A stretch of DNA of 64,000 nt from Emergencia timonensis (GTDB lineage: Bacteria > Bacillota > Clostridia > Peptostreptococcales > Anaerovoracaceae): assembly GCF_900086585.1 (NCBI RefSeq), contig NZ_FLKM01000009.1, positions 2,108,001 through 2,172,000 on the forward strand. The letters are read 5' to 3'. Made by a program: the position numbers and the translations under genes. Below are positions 23,513 through 33,233 of the stretch, in pieces (within the stretch, counting starts at the first letter, position 1; every line of letters starts with the position of its first letter). The notes under the pieces were generated by a model, which searched no databases, was not told the origin of the DNA, and worked only from the letters and a program-made list of their open reading frames with translations.

Positions 23513-26462
23513 ACTTCCTACTTCCGTCCCTGTTTTTTCGTACAACATCTTCTATCGTTCCCAACATTCTTTTTAAGTCTAACGGTTTTGCCAGGTGTGC
23601 ATTCATGCCTGCATTGAAACACCTTTTGACGTCCTCTTCGAAGGCGTTTGCCGTCATAGCAATAATGGGGATCGTTTCGGCCTGTTCATGGTTACTGGCT
23701 CTGATTTCTCTTGTCGCCGTCAGCCCATCTTTCACAGGCATCTGTAAATCCATCAAAATAGCGTCGTAGGTTCCTGGCGCAGAAGCCAGGAAGTGATCCA
23801 CAGCAATCTGTCCGTTCACTGCTGTGTCGAATTCCATATCGCCCATTGTCAGAAACTCCGCTGCAATTTCTCGATTCAGGTCATTATCCTCTACAAGCAG
23901 AAGCCTCCATCCTTTTGTTCCCCGTGTCTGACCGCTATGCTCCTCTACAAGCGATCCGTCAGTTCCGGCAGACTCCAGAGCTGCGTTAAGACGTCTGGGA
24001 AAGAGAGGTTTTTTGATAAAATGTTTCGCATCGTCAAACTGATCCCCTTCCATAATTTCCGACCAGTCGTAGGCGGATATGAAAGTCAGGGGAGAGTCAG
24101 AGCCAAAACGCTGCTCTATTTCCTTCATCAAATTGACCCCATCCAGTTCCGGCAAGTTCCAATCTGCAATGACAGCCTGATAGCTCCGTCCTTCTGCAAA
24201 ACCTCTTTTCAGCAAAGCAAGGGCTGTATTTCCATCCTCTGCCCAGTCGACGGTTATGTCTGCAGCACCCAATACAGATGCTGCATCCTCACAGACGACA
24301 GCATCCCCGTCCGCCAGAAGGATTCTCATGCCTTTCAGTAGTTCCATCCACGTCTGCGGCGCACTGTCATCTATTTTTAAGTCCAGATGAATGGCAACCT
24401 CTGTCCCAAGACCGACTTCACTTTCTATGGTTATGGTCCCCTTCATCATCTTAACGATATTGTAGACGATGGATAAACCTAACCCTGTGCCGCCCTCTTT
24501 GATGTGTTCCTCTGTCTGTTCCTGCTCGAAGGGATTGCCTAAATGTCTTTCGATAAATTCTTTAGACATACCGATGCCGTTATCTTTTATCAGGAAAGTC
24601 AGGTTTGCATAACCGTCCTTTTGTCCGGGGTTTTCGGTAATTTCTAAAGTAATCCTTCCGCCGTCTTTCGTATATTTCACAGAATTGCTCAGAATGTTGA
24701 TTAAGATCTGATTTAACCTGGTCCAGTCGCCGATCAAAGTATCATTCCAAAGCTTGTGGATATGAATCTCAAAACCATGGCCTTTCCCATCGGCCTGTAC
24801 CCTGATGATATTTACAACATTATCTATTAAATCAGATAAGTAGAAGCTCTGATTGTTTAAGGTGATTTTGCCGCTTTCAATTCGGGAAAGATCCAAAATG
24901 TCGTTGATAATGTTCAAAAGATGCAGGGTGGAAATTTTAATCTTGCTGATGGAATCCTTAATTTTTAGCGGGTTCTGCAGATTTCGTTCCATGATTTCAA
25001 TCATTCCTAAAATAGCGTTCATCGGCGTTCTGATTTCATGGCTCATATTTGACAAAAACTTTGATTTTGACCTGTTGGCTTGTTCAGCAGTATGAGCGGC
25101 CAACCGCAGCGATTCCTGCACGCGTACGTTCTGCGTGATATCTTCCCAGTAAAACATGTATTTTTTCTTCCCGGCTATGACGATGTCTGACTTAATCGTA
25201 AAGCGGATGACCCGTGTTTCGCCCGTAACGGCATGAACCAATTGAAGCTGCCAGGATTCATCTGCATCGATGCGGCGCTCCATAATTCTTTCATAAAGCA
25301 GAGGAGACGCCAGATCACAAATCTCCTTGAGAAGCTGAGGGTTCTGTATGTATTCTTCGCTGTCTCTGCCCAAAATCCTTTTACTATTGCGAAATACTTT
25401 TTCCAGCTGATGCCGTTCTAAATCAAAGATACACAATACGGAATCACTTTTCTCACTAAGGGCGTCGAAGACGGCATTCTCAAGCTCGTTTTTCTCTGCC
25501 TGATTTCGTTCTGCCTTTCGGCGTCTATATAAAATATAAATCGCACCTGTGATAATTAAGATTGATAAAATCATAGCCAAGATGATAATCGCTTTGATTA
25601 AAGACAGCACATTATCTGATTCGTGGCTGATCACATCGGAAGGAATGCAGCCGCACAGATACCATCCATGATATCCTTCCACCGGCATGTAAAAATGGTA
25701 GCTGCCGTCCTTTTTTGCCTCTAAATAAAAGGATTCCGTCTGTTTCATGTTCTTATCGATTTCTGCAGTCTCATCTGACAGATGAAAATCTCTCAGAAAC
25801 TGATCCAAATCGGTTTCCTCTATGTCATTTTGCTCCCAATTGAGGGTGCTTCCAATCATAGACATATTGGAAGTATCCAATATATAAGTAACGCCCTGTT
25901 CCACATAGGCTTCAAGTCTTGCGCTGATACTGTATTTTTCCACCTGCACGCCCACATAGAAGGTGCCCTTCTCCTTACCGTTCTCTGCCATCGCATAGGT
26001 TATGGCAGTCATATAGGTATCTTCTTTGTCTTTATAAAAGGGTACAAAACCAAGTTCGCCTTCTTCCGTATCTGTGGTTTGAAAAGGAAGAGACTCTGCA
26101 GATTGCGGTTTTCCATCCTGGTCGTAGCCCTGTCCATTTGGACCCAAAAAAATAGCATAAGAGAAGTCGTATTCTTTTATAAACGAGTTCATAGTCTTGA
26201 CGGCATCTTCTTTGTCATCCCACTGGATATAGTCGCCAAAGCGAGTTACGGCGCTCTTATCGGATAAAATGCCTGATGTCAAAAGGTTCTCCGCCTTTCG
26301 CACCGCAGTTTCAGCGCTTTCTATCCCATTCGATTCAATCTCTACTTTTACGTGATGCACCATTAAAACCGCAGCGACAATCATCATACACAAAATAAGA
26401 ATGAAGAGAGATTCAAATACCTTTACTTTTCTTGAGCGGCGATTAGTTGTTTTCATATTCAT
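23499..26462 (-). CDS. Hybrid sensor histidine kinase with two receiver domains
   Basis: 987 residues. TM helix ~18-37, an extracytoplasmic sensor of about 240 residues resembling dCache domains, TM ~290-312, a PAS-like region (~330-440), HisKA with SHEIRTPMN (His ~471), HATPase with NILSNSVKYT, DNGIGM and GGTGLGLSI, then receiver 1 (Asp in VIADWNLPELDG ~766) and receiver 2 (LLVEDNDLNRE, Asp in ILMDLQMPVKDG ~901, Lys in HLAKPLD). No HPt domain and no DNA-binding output. Its start overlaps a sugar-type binding lipoprotein gene by 20 nt, suggesting the lipoprotein hands a ligand to the sensor, as LuxP does for LuxQ. The prepilin gene follows with overlap. Confidence 0.92.
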   Translation of the reverse strand: MNMKTTNRRSRKVKVFESLFILILCMMIVAAVLMVHHVKVEIESNGIESAETAVRKAENLLTSGILSDKSAVTRFGDYIQWDDKEDAVKTMNSFIKEYDFSYAIFLGPNGQGYDQDGKPQSAESLPFQTTDTEEGELGFVPFYKDKEDTYMTAITYAMAENGKEKGTFYVGVQVEKYSISARLEAYVEQGVTYILDTSNMSMIGSTLNWEQNDIEETDLDQFLRDFHLSDETAEIDKNMKQTESFYLEAKKDGSYHFYMPVEGYHGWYLCGCIPSDVISHESDNVLSLIKAIIILAMILSILIITGAIYILYRRRKAERNQAEKNELENAVFDALSEKSDSVLCIFDLERHQLEKVFRNSKRILGRDSEEYIQNPQLLKEICDLASPLLYERIMERRIDADESWQLQLVHAVTGETRVIRFTIKSDIVIAGKKKYMFYWEDITQNVRVQESLRLAAHTAEQANRSKSKFLSNMSHEIRTPMNAILGMIEIMERNLQNPLKIKDSISKIKISTLHLLNIINDILDLSRIESGKITLNNQSFYLSDLIDNVVNIIRVQADGKGHGFEIHIHKLWNDTLIGDWTRLNQILINILSNSVKYTKDGGRITLEITENPGQKDGYANLTFLIKDNGIGMSKEFIERHLGNPFEQEQTEEHIKEGGTGLGLSIVYNIVKMMKGTITIESEVGLGTEVAIHLDLKIDDSAPQTWMELLKGMRILLADGDAVVCEDAASVLGAADITVDWAEDGNTALALLKRGFAEGRSYQAVIADWNLPELDGVNLMKEIEQRFGSDSPLTFISAYDWSEIMEGDQFDDAKHFIKKPLFPRRLNAALESAGTDGSLVEEHSGQTRGTKGWRLLLVEDNDLNREIAAEFLTMGDMEFDTAVNGQIAVDHFLASAPGTYDAILMDLQMPVKDGLTATREIRASNHEQAETIPIIAMTANAFEEDVKRCFNAGMNAHLAKPLDLKRMLGTIEDVVRKNRDGSRKYEKE

Positions 26463-27375
26463 TCACATTCTTTTCATCAATGATAAAAGACTCGACAAAA
26501 TAGGAGGGTTTCAATTTATCTCCTGCCAGCATCTTGTAACATAGTTCTCCGCAGATTTTTCCCCAGTCACCGTAATTTTGGGCGGAGATGGCCTTCACTT
26601 TTCCTTCTTGGATAGCTCTGATAGCAGAATCCTGTCCGCCAGTTCCATAAATAGCAATCTGATTTTCTCGTCCCTGTGCTAATACCATGCTGTGCAGCAT
26701 CAGGCAAAGATCGTCGTTAAAGCCCCATATGACATTGATCTGCGGATATTTCTTCATAATTTTTTCTCCGGCAGGGAGTACGTCATCATAGGTACTGATA
26801 TCGGCGCCATATATCATTTTGATGTTGCTGCCTGCAAGCGCTTCTTCCAACCCCCTGGTTCGATCTTGAATTGAGTTGGCCAAAGGATTTGTAAACACGG
26901 CAAGAACAGCGCCCTGCGGATAATCTTCTTTTATGCGCTCTCCAATCATGGTACCCAATTTATAGTTGTCGCCGCTGACAAACGTCTCTATATACTGATC
27001 GGCCTTGACTTTTGAGTCAAAGCATATGACTTTGATTCCTGCTTCGCGGCATTTTTTCAAAGCTGGTTCTATCGCCTCTGCATCCACTGGGTTTAGAAAC
27101 AGCACTGCAATGCCCTGGTCGATCATCTTTTCGATTGCCTGTATCTGTGTCTCATTGTCCAGCCTGCCATCTGCGCTGATCAATTCATCGCCATTCCCAT
27201 TGACAATCATCTCCAATTCGCTCTTTGCAACGCGAAATGCCGGGTCTGTCATATCCATGGCAGTAAAGCCAAATTTCCGGCTCGCTCCCTTGGACTCATC
27301 ACTCTCTCCACATCCACAGGCCACGAATATGAAAACGATCAACAAGACAGCGATGCCTGCTTTCTTTTTTACCAT
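26443..27375 (-). CDS. Periplasmic-binding-protein-like lipoprotein (sugar/AI-2 type)
   Basis: 310 residues. Lipoprotein signal with lipobox FVAC near residue 20. The body matches the type 1 binding protein fold of the ribose/AI-2 class: KFGFTAMDMTDPAF, LISADGRLDNETQIQAIEKMIDQGIAVLFLNPVDAEAIEPALKKCREAGIKVICFDSKV and NVIWGFNDDLCLMLHSMVLAQGR. Such proteins usually feed ABC importers, yet no permease or ATPase is next to it. It is the first gene of an operon with a hybrid kinase. I infer a ligand sensor role; the ligand is not determinable. Confidence 0.9.
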   Translation of the reverse strand: MVKKKAGIAVLLIVFIFVACGCGESDESKGASRKFGFTAMDMTDPAFRVAKSELEMIVNGNGDELISADGRLDNETQIQAIEKMIDQGIAVLFLNPVDAEAIEPALKKCREAGIKVICFDSKVKADQYIETFVSGDNYKLGTMIGERIKEDYPQGAVLAVFTNPLANSIQDRTRGLEEALAGSNIKMIYGADISTYDDVLPAGEKIMKKYPQINVIWGFNDDLCLMLHSMVLAQGRENQIAIYGTGGQDSAIRAIQEGKVKAISAQNYGDWGKICGELCYKMLAGDKLKPSYFVESFIIDEKNVNEYENN

Positions 27376-27462
27376 ACCGCACTCCTCAAACTGGTTTCTC
27401 GATACATACCTTGTATTTTATCACACTACAGTACAGGCAGTCAAACTGCATTGCCGCCGTCT

Positions 27463-27732
27463 TCACTCTCTTTCGCAGATTTTAACATGAATTATATCGC
27501 CCGGCTGTTTTCCGATTATCTGACGGATGTCTTTGCGAATGCCGATAATATGACAGGGCGTCTTCATTCTCACTAAACTGCCGTCATACGGTTGGCCATC
27601 GAATTCCTCATGAACCTTAACCCTTCCCTTTCCGAACTCCGCTTTTACATCATAAGGGAATTCTACATATGCGCCGTCTATATCCGGCACTTTTTGAATC
27701 TCCGCATCAAATTCATAAATTTTTCTGTTCAT
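27463..27732 (-). CDS. DUF1905-family protein
   Basis: 89 residues from the ATG at 27732 (GGAGAG 6 nt upstream, starting MNRKIYEFDAEIQKVP). Upstream in-frame ATGs at 27750 and 27798 are possible but extend beyond the usual ~90-residue domain. Family marks: VEFPYDVKAEFGKGRVKVHEEFDGQPYDGSLVRM and IRQIIGKQPGDIIHVKI. DUF1905 is a small beta-barrel-like domain often paired with YdeI-type proteins; its role is not established. No clear operon partner. Confidence 0.8.
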   Translation of the reverse strand: MNRKIYEFDAEIQKVPDIDGAYVEFPYDVKAEFGKGRVKVHEEFDGQPYDGSLVRMKTPCHIIGIRKDIRQIIGKQPGDIIHVKICERE

Positions 27733-27931
27733 ATCATCTCTCCACATCATTTTATTTTCCCTGCCGAAACCAGTTCCTCCAAAGCGGAATTGCTTCACTG
27801 GTACGCTTGGTTCGGTCAGGCTGAGCGGTCCAGCGTATCCGGGCAGGCTGGAACGGCTATTTCATTGCAGGCAAAACCGTGGGCCAACTCAGATTATTGA
27901 AAATGTAAGGTGCGCCTTCTCCGGCATAAAA

Positions 27932-28954
27932 TCAGAAGTCCGACAGATCCACATCCAGCTGATTTAATCTCGCCAAAGTGCTTACGACGGTAAAAATAAT
28001 GACAGCGCCCAGATTGGCTGTGGTATTGTCTTGGTCAAAACGGGGTGAAATCTCACAGATATCAAAGCCTCTCACCTTTCTGGTTCTCAAAATATGTTTG
28101 ATAATCGGTAGAATCACCTCCGGGTCTACGCCGAGGGACTGGGTCGCGCTGACGCCAGGGGCAAATGCCGAAGAAAAAACATCGGTACAGATGGTGATAT
28201 AAAAAGAATCGCAGGCATACATAAAAGCATCGACCTTCTCCAGAATTGAGGAATAGTTGGTATTTTGAATATCCTTTGCCAAGATATAGTCTACATTCAG
28301 CTCCCGTGCAATCTTAAACAGCTGAACTGTGTTGCTGTGCCGCTGTATACCTAGGGGCAGATAGTGATATGCCATCCCTCTTTCATAGCATATATCAGCA
28401 ATCTGGCTGAACATGGAACCGGAAGATCTCCCCTTGTCATATGGCCTGAGGTCAAAATGGGCATCAAAATTGATGATTCCAATATCGGGTCTTCCCTCTC
28501 TGAGGCTTTGATCGGCCAGCTGCCCCTGAAAATGACCGAATGTCGTTTCGTGACCGCCGCCTAAGATCAGCGGAAACAGGTTGAGGGCTAAAATTCTTTC
28601 AACAGCGATGCCTAAAAGACGCTGCCCCTCTTCCATGGATATCTCGTCACATTGAATATCGCCTGCATCATAAAGCGCAACCTCCTGTGTAAAGGCACAT
28701 GGAAGATTTGCCATCTGCCCTCTGATAAAGCCTGGCGCCAAGGCCGTACCCGCCCTGCCCTTATTTCGTTTTACGCCTTGATCGCTGCAGAAACCGATAA
28801 AGGCAAAGCCTAATTTTCCATCAAAGGCCACAGTCTCTTCGTTAAGATTCAGCGGTCTCACCCACTGATGCCAGCGAAAGGCATCATAATCTGTGGTGCT
28901 GTCAATCCTGCCTTTCCAGTATTCCATACCGCTGGTATAATTTTCTAAAAACAT
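27932..28954 (-). CDS. hutG: Formimidoylglutamase (arginase superfamily)
   Basis: 340 residues. Manganese-binding motifs of the ureohydrolase fold: LILGGGHETTFGH, NFDAHFDLRPYDKGRSSG, and ICTDVFSSAFAPG. The GGGHE and DAHFDLRP forms are those of HutG rather than agmatinase or arginase. It hydrolyses N-formimidoyl-L-glutamate to glutamate and formamide, the last step of one histidine degradation route. hutH, hutU and hutI are not nearby, so the pathway is either split in the genome or the enzyme acts on a related substrate. Confidence 0.85.
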   Translation of the reverse strand: MFLENYTSGMEYWKGRIDSTTDYDAFRWHQWVRPLNLNEETVAFDGKLGFAFIGFCSDQGVKRNKGRAGTALAPGFIRGQMANLPCAFTQEVALYDAGDIQCDEISMEEGQRLLGIAVERILALNLFPLILGGGHETTFGHFQGQLADQSLREGRPDIGIINFDAHFDLRPYDKGRSSGSMFSQIADICYERGMAYHYLPLGIQRHSNTVQLFKIARELNVDYILAKDIQNTNYSSILEKVDAFMYACDSFYITICTDVFSSAFAPGVSATQSLGVDPEVILPIIKHILRTRKVRGFDICEISPRFDQDNTTANLGAVIIFTVVSTLARLNQLDVDLSDF

Positions 28955-28995
28955 AAAAACACTCCTCTATCAAGTCTATTGTGTGCTACGAAAGC

Positions 28996-29814
28996 TCAAT
29001 GGTTATATATAAATTTTGTCTTGTCCAGGTAAAGGGCGCCTTCTATCTGATACTTTTCAAAGGCGTCCACATAACCGCGAGAGTCGTTGTCATATACCCT
29101 TCCATGGCTGTCTTCGTATTCAAAGGTGATGGAATTGATTGCTCTCTGCAGAGCCTTCAGGTTGGAATCATCCTTTAGCTGAATGATTACCACATACCCC
29201 TCTTCCTCCTCATAGTTCCCATAGAAACGGTACAGCTTTGCGAAATCCCCTTTGGTAAAATGGCTCAAATCCGCCGTCGTGTAAACATGAACCAGCATAA
29301 AATATTGATTTTCCAACATATCTGTAAAAGTAGTTATCTCGTCAGGCAGATAGTATGTCTGATAGGCTGAATCCGTCAATGTGACATCTAAAAGGTCTGC
29401 ATTTTTAATTCCAACAAAAGACTTGACTGTATGGACAATGTTTTCATAGTTTTTGTCGCTGTACACTTTGCCTGTCTCCTGCAGATATACGCCGCGAAAG
29501 GTTTCCTTACCAGCTGTAATATCCCCTGCCAGATTTCCTGTCGTCTTTCTTTCACTGGGTACGCCAAAAAGAGGATTATAAATCGTGTGTGTTTCCGCCC
29601 GGATATTTTTGACTTTTGTATCTTGTCCATACTGGAGGATTGCTTGATTTATAAAATCGTCCTTCTGTTTAGAAACCAGGTCATTCGCCTTTTGTTTTTC
29701 TGTGCTGCTCATACTGCAGCCTACAGCCAGCACAGAAAATATGATTAACGTAAAGACAACTCCAGATTTGAGAATCTTATTCTTTAATAGACGTCCCTTT
29801 GGCTTCCATCGCAT
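28996..29814 (-). CDS. Lipoprotein of unknown function
   Basis: 272 residues. Basic N-terminus then a hydrophobic segment ending LAVGC (lipobox, Cys near residue 33). GGGTGG precedes the ATG. The mature part is mixed alpha/beta with many Tyr and Asp (VYSDKNYENIVHTVKSF, FAKLYRFYGNYEEEEGYVVIIQL). I recognise no family. It lies downstream of nhaC with a hairpin between and upstream of hutG by 41 nt. Confidence 0.7.
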   Translation of the reverse strand: MRWKPKGRLLKNKILKSGVVFTLIIFSVLAVGCSMSSTEKQKANDLVSKQKDDFINQAILQYGQDTKVKNIRAETHTIYNPLFGVPSERKTTGNLAGDITAGKETFRGVYLQETGKVYSDKNYENIVHTVKSFVGIKNADLLDVTLTDSAYQTYYLPDEITTFTDMLENQYFMLVHVYTTADLSHFTKGDFAKLYRFYGNYEEEEGYVVIIQLKDDSNLKALQRAINSITFEYEDSHGRVYDNDSRGYVDAFEKYQIEGALYLDKTKFIYNH

Positions 29815-29902
29815 ATCAGTTCCACCCTTTCCCTACGGTTACTTAATAAAGTATAGCACAAAAGTTTGTTACTTACCAACCTATTAGATGTAGGAATAGT
29901 TT

Positions 29903-29943
29903 AACCCCCGGCTTCACGAATACTTCCAGCGAAACCGGGGGTT
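29903..29943 (-). terminator. Hairpin after nhaC
   Basis: Perfect 9-bp GC-rich stem AACCCCCGG/CCGGGGGTT with a 23-nt loop, 40 nt past the nhaC stop. There is no T-run on the minus strand, so termination may be partial. Confidence 0.6.
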
Positions 29944-29982
29944 ATATACTCTATTTTAAGGTCGTGTACAAGTAGAAAGAGA

Positions 29983-31467
29983 TTACACTAGTTCTCCCGC
30001 ATCGGCCTTGGCCTGTTCTTCTGGCGTCATCTTGGTTATAGTGATGCCGATAAACGCCATCAATAGTGTTACGACTGGCATAGCGTAGTTAAACACTGCC
30101 CACGGCAGATAAGTACCAGCGGTGACACCCAAGGTTGCTGCGATATACATACCACAGGTATTCCAAGGAACTAAACAGGAAGTGACCGTACCGGCTGACT
30201 CCAAAGCGTTGGATAATGATTTCGGATGGAAACCGGCTTTTCTGTAAGCGCCTGCATACATTCTTCCTGGAACTAAGATAGAGATGTACTGTTCTGGCAT
30301 GACGACGTTTGAAGCAATGCAAGTAGCCTCTGTTGCAGCGATAAGTCCCGGACCACTCTTTACATACTTTGTAATCTTGTTGATAATGACTTCCAGCTGC
30401 CTGGTTCCCTCCATGATTCCGCCGAACATCATAGCAATGATGGTCATCAGAATGGAGGACGCCATACTCATCAGGCCGCCAGTCGTAAGTAAATCATCCA
30501 GCGCTTTCAGCCCGCTATTGCAGGTAAATCCATTCCTTGCGACGACCAGGATATCTCCGAAGCTAGCGCCATGATGCAGCAGTTCTAAAGTATCATGGTC
30601 AAAAATTGCTACGTTGCTCTGGAAGATCGGGGCCAGAACTGCGCCTACGATGACGCCCAGGGTGATTCCCGGAATTGCCGGCACTTTAAGAGCAATAGCC
30701 AGAATAACCACTAACGGCGGCAGCAGCAGAATTGGATTGATATTGTAGGTGGCCTGCAGGCCGTTTATCAGCTCAGACACCTGCGACGTATCCACATTAT
30801 TAGATGCGGCGTGCATAAATCCGTAAATGCCAAAGAATGCCAGAGCAATCACATAGGCGACAAGCGTCGCTTTGATCATGTACTTTACGTGTGTAAATAC
30901 ATCTGTTCCAGCCATGGCGGGAGCCAGATTGGTCGTATCTGACAGCGGGGATAATTTGTCTCCAAAATATGACCCGGACAGAATCGCACCTGCCGTCGGA
31001 CCGATCGGCATACCCAGACCGGCCGCGATACCCATCAGAGCCAAACCCATGGTTCCCATAGTCCCCCATGAAGTGCCGGTAGCCAGGGATGTAATCGAAC
31101 AGATCAAAACGCTGGCTACTAGAAAGACAGATGGTGATAATAATTTAAGTCCGTAATAAATCATCGTAGGGATGGTGCCCGACAGCAGCCATACGCCTAC
31201 CATCATGCCAACAATCGTCAAAATCAAGATTGCCTGCATAGCCCGGGAAATACCCGTGACCATCATTTCCTCAATTGCTTCCCACTTGTAACCTAATCTG
31301 AGTGAAATCAATGCAGCAATGATTACGCCAATAAACATTGGGATATGGGGATCCACTCCAAAAATAATAATTCCGATAGACATTACAGCAATCAGTCCCA
31401 GGAACGACACAATCGCCTCCCAGAAATGAGGCGCTCGAGGCTGTCTCATCTTCGTTTCCTTTTCCAT
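29983..31467 (-). CDS. nhaC: Na+/H+ antiporter NhaC family
   Basis: 494 residues with about 11-12 hydrophobic segments. Family marks include SITSLATGTSWGTMGTMGLALMGIAAGLGMPIGPTAGAILSGSYFGDKLSPLSDTTNLAPAMAGTDVFTHV. Members exchange sodium for protons, or malate/lactate with sodium in the MleN subgroup. The ATG at 31467 has GAGGAG close upstream. A minimal copy of the T1/T2 hairpin element sits directly upstream. Confidence 0.92.
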   Translation of the reverse strand: MEKETKMRQPRAPHFWEAIVSFLGLIAVMSIGIIIFGVDPHIPMFIGVIIAALISLRLGYKWEAIEEMMVTGISRAMQAILILTIVGMMVGVWLLSGTIPTMIYYGLKLLSPSVFLVASVLICSITSLATGTSWGTMGTMGLALMGIAAGLGMPIGPTAGAILSGSYFGDKLSPLSDTTNLAPAMAGTDVFTHVKYMIKATLVAYVIALAFFGIYGFMHAASNNVDTSQVSELINGLQATYNINPILLLPPLVVILAIALKVPAIPGITLGVIVGAVLAPIFQSNVAIFDHDTLELLHHGASFGDILVVARNGFTCNSGLKALDDLLTTGGLMSMASSILMTIIAMMFGGIMEGTRQLEVIINKITKYVKSGPGLIAATEATCIASNVVMPEQYISILVPGRMYAGAYRKAGFHPKSLSNALESAGTVTSCLVPWNTCGMYIAATLGVTAGTYLPWAVFNYAMPVVTLLMAFIGITITKMTPEEQAKADAGELV

Positions 31468-31483
31468 AATTTCTCCTCTCTAC

Positions 31484-31560
31484 TACGATATAAGGTAGGT
31501 TCATTGAATCATGAATTGCAATTGCATGTTCAAAGATATATTCATGAATCAATGATTTCC
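31484..31560. repeat. Minimal T1/T2 hairpin element, locus 3
   Basis: A T2 right half ending GGTTCATT, a GA spacer, one T1 hairpin (31508-31516 ATCATGAAT with 31540-31548 ATTCATGAA, loop TGCAATTGCATGTTCAAAGAT) and the start of a T2 left half. Its loop and order match the arrays at 11.1 and 14.3 kb in the 11.1-kb orientation. This is likely the basic unit from which the arrays grew. Confidence 0.75.
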
Positions 31561-31729
31561 TTTCAATATATTAAACAGAATTGCTTTTACCATCTAAACG
31601 CAGTAAATTCATACTTTAGGTTAGTCTATAAAAATACAACTAGTGCCTATTATTTAGAGGGAATCTTCTATTTATTTAGGAAATAATGGAACGAACACTT
31701 TTAAATCCGCCTTTTGCACAACAAAAAAC

Positions 31730-32804
31730 GGTTCTATAATAAATGTTGGGGTTAGCTGAAAAGCATCCCCAGCATTTCTTGTAAAAAAATGGAGTATGAG
31801 CACATTCTACGTTACACTTAAAGCGATGAAACCAAAATGAAACGAGGTGTGTCATACTCATGAACCATTGTACAGAAGATCCGTCAAAAATGGAATCACA
31901 ACTTTTACAGGCAGTCACAGGCCTGAAGGGCGCCATCTTCGAGGATATCTATGAAGCCGGGCAGCAGACGCATATTGTCATCCGCATGGAACGCAGGACC
32001 CATCCGTGCCCCGGGTGATCTCCATTGATGAGTTCAGGGGCAATTCAGGCGGGCACAGGTACCAGTGCATCCTGACGGACCCGAAGAAAAAACGAGTCCT
32101 GGACGTGCTGCCCAGCCGCAGGCAGGACGAACTGTGCCGCTATTTCGGACAATTTAAAAACCACAGCCAGGTTAAGATACGTGGTCATGGATCTGAGCAG
32201 CTTGTTCCGGGAGACTGCCCGCAGATGCTTTCCAAAAGCTGAAATTGTGGCTGACAGTTTCCACGTGGTACAACAGGCAACCAGGGCCATGGAGAATGTG
32301 AGGAAACGAGTACAGAAGGACTTAGCGAAAGGGCGGCGGAAGTATTTCAAGCGTTCCAGGAATCTGCTCCTGAACAGCTGGAACAGGTATCCCCCATGCT
32401 CTCCCTCTCAAAAGGCCTCGCCGCCGCATACTACCTGCTCAACCAGATGTAATGGGGTCATGGGCTCCAAAGACGTGCATGAGGCAAAGAAATGGCTCTC
32501 TGACTGGTTCATGGCAGTAAATGCGGCTGATGTCGAGGAGTTTACGGAATGTGCATGGACATATGCGGACTGGATGGAAGAGATCCTAAACATATTTAGG
32601 ACAGGATTGAGCAACGCATATACCGAAGGGTGCAACAACCGCATCAAGGTGATAAAAAGAAATGCCTATGGGATGCGCAACTTTGAGCGGTTCAGGAAAA
32701 GGATACTGCATTGTATGTCGTCTTAAGGTAACAAAACAGGGCAGCATGTGCTGCCCTGCAGAATTGTTTTTTATGTGCTCTACCCCAACATTTGACATAG
32801 AACC
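31730..32804. mobile_element. Decayed ISL3-type insertion sequence
   Basis: Terminal inverted repeats of about 25 nt: GGTTCTATAATAAATGTTGG at 31730 onward, and its near-complement ending at 32804. Between them lies a broken transposase. No 8-bp target duplication is visible at the ends, so the element is old or rearranged. Its right end abuts a diverged tsf-type terminator. Confidence 0.88.
31860..32726 (+). pseudogene. ISL3-family transposase, frameshifted and internally deleted
   Basis: An intact start (MNHCTEDPSKMESQLLQAVTG) runs 52 codons to a stop just after HPCPG. The central HTH region is missing, and the frame resumes at VISIDEFRGNSGGHRYQCIL. Further frame changes occur near 32180 (MDLSSLFRETARRCFPKAEIV, ADSFHVVQ), near 32360 (EQLEQVSPMLSLSKGLAAAY) and near 32450 (GSKDVHEAKKWLSDWF), and the reading ends SNAYTEGCNNRIKVIKR. 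These are DDE-domain blocks of ISL3 transposases. Intact members are about 400-550 residues; this copy cannot make an active enzyme. Confidence 0.9.
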
Positions 32805-32807
32805 TTT

Positions 32808-33000
32808 AAAAACCCTTGAATCACTGAAATTCAGTGTATTTAAGGGTTTCACAACAAGAGTATTCATATTAGTTCTTTGCAGCAGCCATCTGTTATGCTA
32901 TTTCTGAGCTGCAGCTACCTGCTTCTGTGTGAATCCCAAATTTTCGATTTCACCATCCCGTTTTGGTTTCTCTGCGTTTCTTACGGGCGATGGTGTTCGT
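32808..33000 (-). pseudogene. Diverged copy of the tsf 3' end and terminator
   Basis: The hairpin at 32808-32849 matches the tsf terminator at 41362-41405 nearly base for base, with an A-T pair here where tsf has G-C in the same stem. After a similar spacer the stop complement and the sequence TTAGTTCTTTGCAGC repeat the last codons of tsf (AAKN, stop at 32869-32871). Further upstream the likeness fades into an Ala-rich remnant (VAAAQK). Beyond about 33000 up to 33233 I see nothing that can be supported. Confidence 0.6.
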
Positions 33001-33233
33001 TTTCCTCAATCTATTCTATCCTGCATATCCTTTGTGTTCTCCGTACTATCACTTACACTCGTTATAATTTGTACTCTCAGAGCGCAAATTAAAATAACAC
33101 ATTCGGCATATGTCCCAGCTAAATGTGTCATTTCTCATATGTGTTCTATTTTCACAGCCTGTTTTCTATTCCGATCAGGTCAGCTATTCAGCCGATTTTG
33201 AAAGCAGCTAATTCAGGTAATCATTATCTGATT

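Noticed and set aside
31730..32804. Active ISL3 insertion sequence
   Set aside because: The transposase has a stop, a deletion and several frame changes, and target duplications are not visible.
32929..33201. Overlapping plus-strand open frames in the tsf-like remnant region
   Set aside because: Low-complexity Ser/Phe-rich frames with no ribosome site and no recognisable domain.
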